From Hyphomicrobium sp. CS1BSMeth3 (GTDB lineage: Bacteria > Pseudomonadota > Alphaproteobacteria > Rhizobiales > Hyphomicrobiaceae): a stretch of DNA of 64,000 nt. The stretch covers positions 1,116,001-1,180,000 of the forward strand of contig NZ_FPEI01000005.1 of the NCBI RefSeq assembly GCF_900117415.1, written 5' to 3'. Under the pieces are notes generated by a model. That model ran no database searches, had not been told where the DNA came from, and saw nothing but the letters and a program-made list of their open reading frames with translations. The position numbers and the translations under genes were made by a program. This document shows positions 60,873-64,000 of this stretch, one piece after another; the stretch's first letter is position 1, and each line of letters begins with the position of its first letter.

Positions 60873-63800
60873 TTACTCTGCGGGGGCCGGCCGCGGCGCG
60901 TGGGCTTCGGCGATGGCCGGCGGCGCGCCGGTCTGCTTCAGCGGCCGGTTACCGGCGAGCGCACGGAGCATCACGTAGAAGAGCGGCGTCAGGAAAATGC
61001 CGAAGATCGTCACGCCGATCATGCCCGAGAAGACCGCGATGCCCATGGCCTTTCGCATTTCGGCGCCGGCGCCGACCGAGAGGACCAGTGGCACCACGCC
61101 CATGATGAAGGCGAACGAGGTCATCAGGATCGGCCGGAGACGCAAGCGACTTGCCTCGATCGCGGCCTGCAAAGGCGTGCGTCCCGCGAACTCGAGCTCG
61201 CGTGCGAACTCGACCATGAGGATCGCATTCTTCGCCGAAAGGCCGACCAGCACGACGAGGCCGATCTGCGTGAAGACATTATTGTCACCACCGCTGATCC
61301 ACACACCCGCCAGTGCCGCCAGCAGGCCCATCGGCACGATCATGATGATCGACAGCGGCAGTGTCAGGCTCTCGTACAGCGCAGCAAGCACCAGGAACAC
61401 GAGCAGCACTGACAGCGGGAAAATCAGGATCGCGGAGTTGCCGGCCAGGATCTCCTGGTAGGTGAGCTCGGTCCATTCGAAGGAAATGCCCTTCGGCAGT
61501 GTCTCGGCGGCAATGCGCTCGGCGGCAGCCTGGGCTTGGCCCGATGAAAAGCCGAGGGCCGGGCCGCCGGTGATGTCCGCCGAGAGAAAGCCGTTGTAGC
61601 GCATGGCCCGCTCCGGCCCCGATGCCTGCTGCACCTTGAGCAGCGCCGAGAGCGGGATCATGTCGCCCGACTTCGAGCGCACCTTGAGCTGGCCGATGTC
61701 GTCGGCGCGCGCGCGGAACGGGGCGTCCGCCTGAACGCGCACCGAGTACGTGCGGCCAAAACGGTTGAAGTCATTGGCGTAGAGCGAGCCGAGGTAGATC
61801 TGCATGGTTTCGAAGACATCCGTCACGGCCACGCCGAGCTGGCGCGCGCGTGTTCGGTCGATCTCCGCATAGAGCTGCGGCACGTTGATCTGGTAGCTCG
61901 TGAAGAGGCCGGTGATCTCCGGTGCCTGCATTGCGCGCGCAAGGAAGGCTTTCGTCGCCGCATCCAGCGCTTCATAGCCGAGGCCGGCGCGATCCTCGAT
62001 CTGCAACTTGAAGCCGCCGACCGTACCGAGGCCGGAGACCGGCGGCGGCGGGAACATGGCGATGAACGCATCCTTGATGCCGGCATACTGCTGATTGAGC
62101 GCCATGGCGATGGCGGGACCGGAAAGCCCCGGCGATCGGCGTTCGCTGAAAGGCTTCAGCGTCGCGAAGACGATGCCGGCGCTCGCGCTGTTCGTGAAGC
62201 CGGCAATCGAGAGGCCAGGGAAGGCGACCGCATTCTCGACGCCCGGATGCTTCATGGCGATCTCGCTCATGCGACGGATCACGTCCTCGGTGCGATCGAG
62301 CGTGGCGCCGTCGGGAAGCTGCGCGAAGCCGATGAGGTACTGCTTGTCCTGCGCGGGAACGAACCCTGAGGGCACCGCCTTCAGCACGCCGAACGCAGCC
62401 GCGATCAGCACGAGATAAATGCCGAAGCCGGCAGCCTTGCGCGACAGCACACCCTTAACGCCGCCCGTGTACGCGTTCGTGCCGCGATGGAACACGGCGT
62501 TGAAGCCGCGGAACAGCCAGCCGAGCGTCAGATCGAGGAAGCGCGTCAGGCCATCCTTGGGCGCGTCATGGCCCTTGAGGAGGAGCGCTGAAAGCGCGGG
62601 CGACAGGGTCAGCGAGTTGATCGTCGAGATGACCGTGGAGATGGCGATGGTCAGGGCGAACTGGCGATAGAACTGGCCGGTCAGCCCGGTGATGAACGCG
62701 AGCGGCACGAACACGGCGACCAGCACGAGCCCGATTGCAACGATCGGTCCCGAAACCTCCTGCATGGCCTTGTACGTCGCCTCGCGCGGCGGCAAGCCCT
62801 CCTCGATATTGCGCTCGACGTTTTCGACGACGACGATCGCGTCATCGACGACGATGCCGATCGCCAGCACGAGGCCGAAAAGCGTCAGCGCATTGATCGA
62901 GAAGCCGAGCGCGTACATGACCGCGAATGTGCCGACGATCGAGACGGGCACGGCGGCGAGAGGAATGATCGAAGCCCGCCAGGTCTGAAGGAACAGTACG
63001 ACGACGAAGACGACGAGCGCCACCGCCTCGAGCAGCGTCATGACCACGGCCTGGATCGAAGCGCGCACGAACTGTGTCGGGTCGTACACGATGCCGAAGT
63101 CCACGCCCTCCGGCATGTTCTGCTTGAGCTCGGCCATTGTCGCGCGCACGGTCTCGGAGATCTGCAGGGCATTGGAGCCGGGCGCCTGGAAGACGCCGAG
63201 GCCAACCGCGGGCTTGTTGTCGAGCAGTGCGCGCAGCGAATATTCGGAGGCGCCGAGCTCGATGCGTGCGATGTCGCGAAGGCGGACGATCTGGCCGTTG
63301 GCGCCGGCCTTCACGACGATCTCGCCGAAGTCCGCTTCACTCTGCAGGCGCCCCTGCGCATTGACGGGGAGCTGCAGATCGATATCGGCAGGGGCCGGCG
63401 AAGCGCCGATGACGCCGACGGCGGCCTGAATGTTCTGCGCGCGGATCTCGTTGACGACGTCGGCGGGAGAAAGGCCCACCTCCGCCGTCTTGGCCGGATC
63501 GAGCCAGATGCGCATGGCGTAGTCGCCGCCGCCGAAGATCTGGACCTGCCCGACGCCCTCGATGCGCGCCAGCCGGTCCTTGACGTTCAGCACGGCGTAG
63601 TTGCGCAGGTACGTCATGTCATAGCGGCCGTTCGGCGAGAGCAGATGCACGACCATGGTGAGGTCCGGCGCGCTCTTGACGGTCGTCACGCCGAGCCGGC
63701 GCACTTCCTCGGGCAGCCGCGGCTCGGCCTGCGCAACGCGGTTCTGGACGAGCTGCTGGGCCTTGTCGACGTCCGTGCCGAGCCGGAAAGTGACCGTGAG

Positions 63801-64000
63801 CGTCATCACGCCGTCGGCGGTCGCTTGGCTGCCCATGTAGAGCATTCCCTCGACGCCGTTGATCTGCTCCTCGAGCGGCGTCGCGACGGTCTCGGCGATG
63901 ACTTTCGGATTCGCGCCCGGATAGACCGCGCGCACCACGATCGAGGGTGGTGCCACCTCGGGATATTCCGAGATGGGCATCACACGCAGCGCCAGAAGGC
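60873..64000 (-). CDS. RND multidrug efflux pump inner-membrane subunit (AcrB/MexB, HAE1 type), 5' end beyond the window
   Basis: At least 1042 residues are present and the frame is open to the right edge (LLALRVMPISEYPEVAPPSI), so about 30 N-terminal residues including the first helix start lie outside. The proton-relay Asp pair is in IVVDDAIVVVENVER, the relay Lys in LSAKNAILMVEFARE. Porter-domain features match AcrB (GGGDYAMRIWLDPAKTAEVG, FNRFGRTYSVRVQADAPFRA). It exports drugs or hydrophobic compounds together with a periplasmic adaptor and outer-membrane channel, probably encoded just to the right. Confidence 0.95.
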   Translation of the reverse strand, partial: LLALRVMPISEYPEVAPPSIVVRAVYPGANPKVIAETVATPLEEQINGVEGMLYMGSQATADGVMTLTVTFRLGTDVDKAQQLVQNRVAQAEPRLPEEVRRLGVTTVKSAPDLTMVVHLLSPNGRYDMTYLRNYAVLNVKDRLARIEGVGQVQIFGGGDYAMRIWLDPAKTAEVGLSPADVVNEIRAQNIQAAVGVIGASPAPADIDLQLPVNAQGRLQSEADFGEIVVKAGANGQIVRLRDIARIELGASEYSLRALLDNKPAVGLGVFQAPGSNALQISETVRATMAELKQNMPEGVDFGIVYDPTQFVRASIQAVVMTLLEAVALVVFVVVLFLQTWRASIIPLAAVPVSIVGTFAVMYALGFSINALTLFGLVLAIGIVVDDAIVVVENVERNIEEGLPPREATYKAMQEVSGPIVAIGLVLVAVFVPLAFITGLTGQFYRQFALTIAISTVISTINSLTLSPALSALLLKGHDAPKDGLTRFLDLTLGWLFRGFNAVFHRGTNAYTGGVKGVLSRKAAGFGIYLVLIAAAFGVLKAVPSGFVPAQDKQYLIGFAQLPDGATLDRTEDVIRRMSEIAMKHPGVENAVAFPGLSIAGFTNSASAGIVFATLKPFSERRSPGLSGPAIAMALNQQYAGIKDAFIAMFPPPPVSGLGTVGGFKLQIEDRAGLGYEALDAATKAFLARAMQAPEITGLFTSYQINVPQLYAEIDRTRARQLGVAVTDVFETMQIYLGSLYANDFNRFGRTYSVRVQADAPFRARADDIGQLKVRSKSGDMIPLSALLKVQQASGPERAMRYNGFLSADITGGPALGFSSGQAQAAAERIAAETLPKGISFEWTELTYQEILAGNSAILIFPLSVLLVFLVLAALYESLTLPLSIIMIVPMGLLAALAGVWISGGDNNVFTQIGLVVLVGLSAKNAILMVEFARELEFAGRTPLQAAIEASRLRLRPILMTSFAFIMGVVPLVLSVGAGAEMRKAMGIAVFSGMIGVTIFGIFLTPLFYVMLRALAGNRPLKQTGAPPAIAEAHAPRPAPAE

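Overview
This 64 kb window is GC-rich, densely coded DNA. Its families suggest an alphaproteobacterium of the order Hyphomicrobiales (Rhizobiales): the CysG-DUF2849-CysI-DUF934 sulfite-assimilation operon, several TRAP/TAXI and SsuA-type transporters, three luciferase-like monooxygenases, a BKACE (DUF849) enzyme, and a manganese-type ABC system behind boxes resembling Fur/Mur sites. The genus cannot be fixed from the sequence alone.

Layout: 1-3106 is the right end of an integrated element. It holds a frameshifted C-terminal piece of a large DUF4020-like protein, a P4-type tyrosine integrase and a displaced 3' piece of a tRNA-Pro gene that looks like the attachment site. 3.3-4.9 kb is a two-gene unit of unknown function (a DUF6745-like protein and a histidine-rich partner). 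5.3-13.9 kb is a complete potassium module: a small membrane ORF, kdpFABC, kdpDE and a PtsN-like EIIA gene. 14.3-17.9 kb is an SsuA/NMT1-type ABC importer with two permeases. 18-25.7 kb carries a TAXI-TRAP importer, an SsuD-like monooxygenase, a BKACE enzyme, a carboxyltransferase-like enzyme and an SDR, consistent with one catabolic region. Three copies of a GTTCCA-N5-YGGAAY palindrome lie upstream of genes in this stretch.

25.8-31.3 kb holds two exported proteins, a LysR regulator, a polysaccharide deacetylase and an MHYT-GGDEF-EAL c-di-GMP enzyme. 31.5-36.8 kb is the sulfite reductase/siroheme operon with its CysB-like regulator. 37.2-40.1 kb is a DctQMP TRAP operon, followed by a ThDP enzyme. 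The most unusual gene is at 42.1-44.4 kb: an amino-acid-type periplasmic binding domain fused to a pentameric ligand-gated ion channel. Then come a second luciferase-like enzyme, an OmpA-family protein with a long disordered repeat region, a 56-residue membrane protein coupled to an amidase, and a second DctPQM system (49.2-52.4 kb).

53.1-55.3 kb has a third luciferase-like monooxygenase. It is followed by a 26-codon ORF ending in a cysteine cluster, likely a cysteine-sensing leader peptide, and two small unknown genes. The window closes with a beta-hydroxyacid dehydrogenase, a four-gene Mn/Zn/Fe ABC importer whose first permease carries a DtxR-like tail, and a truncated RND efflux pump. Shared themes are organosulfur and cysteine metabolism, uptake of small organic acids, and potassium and metal homeostasis.
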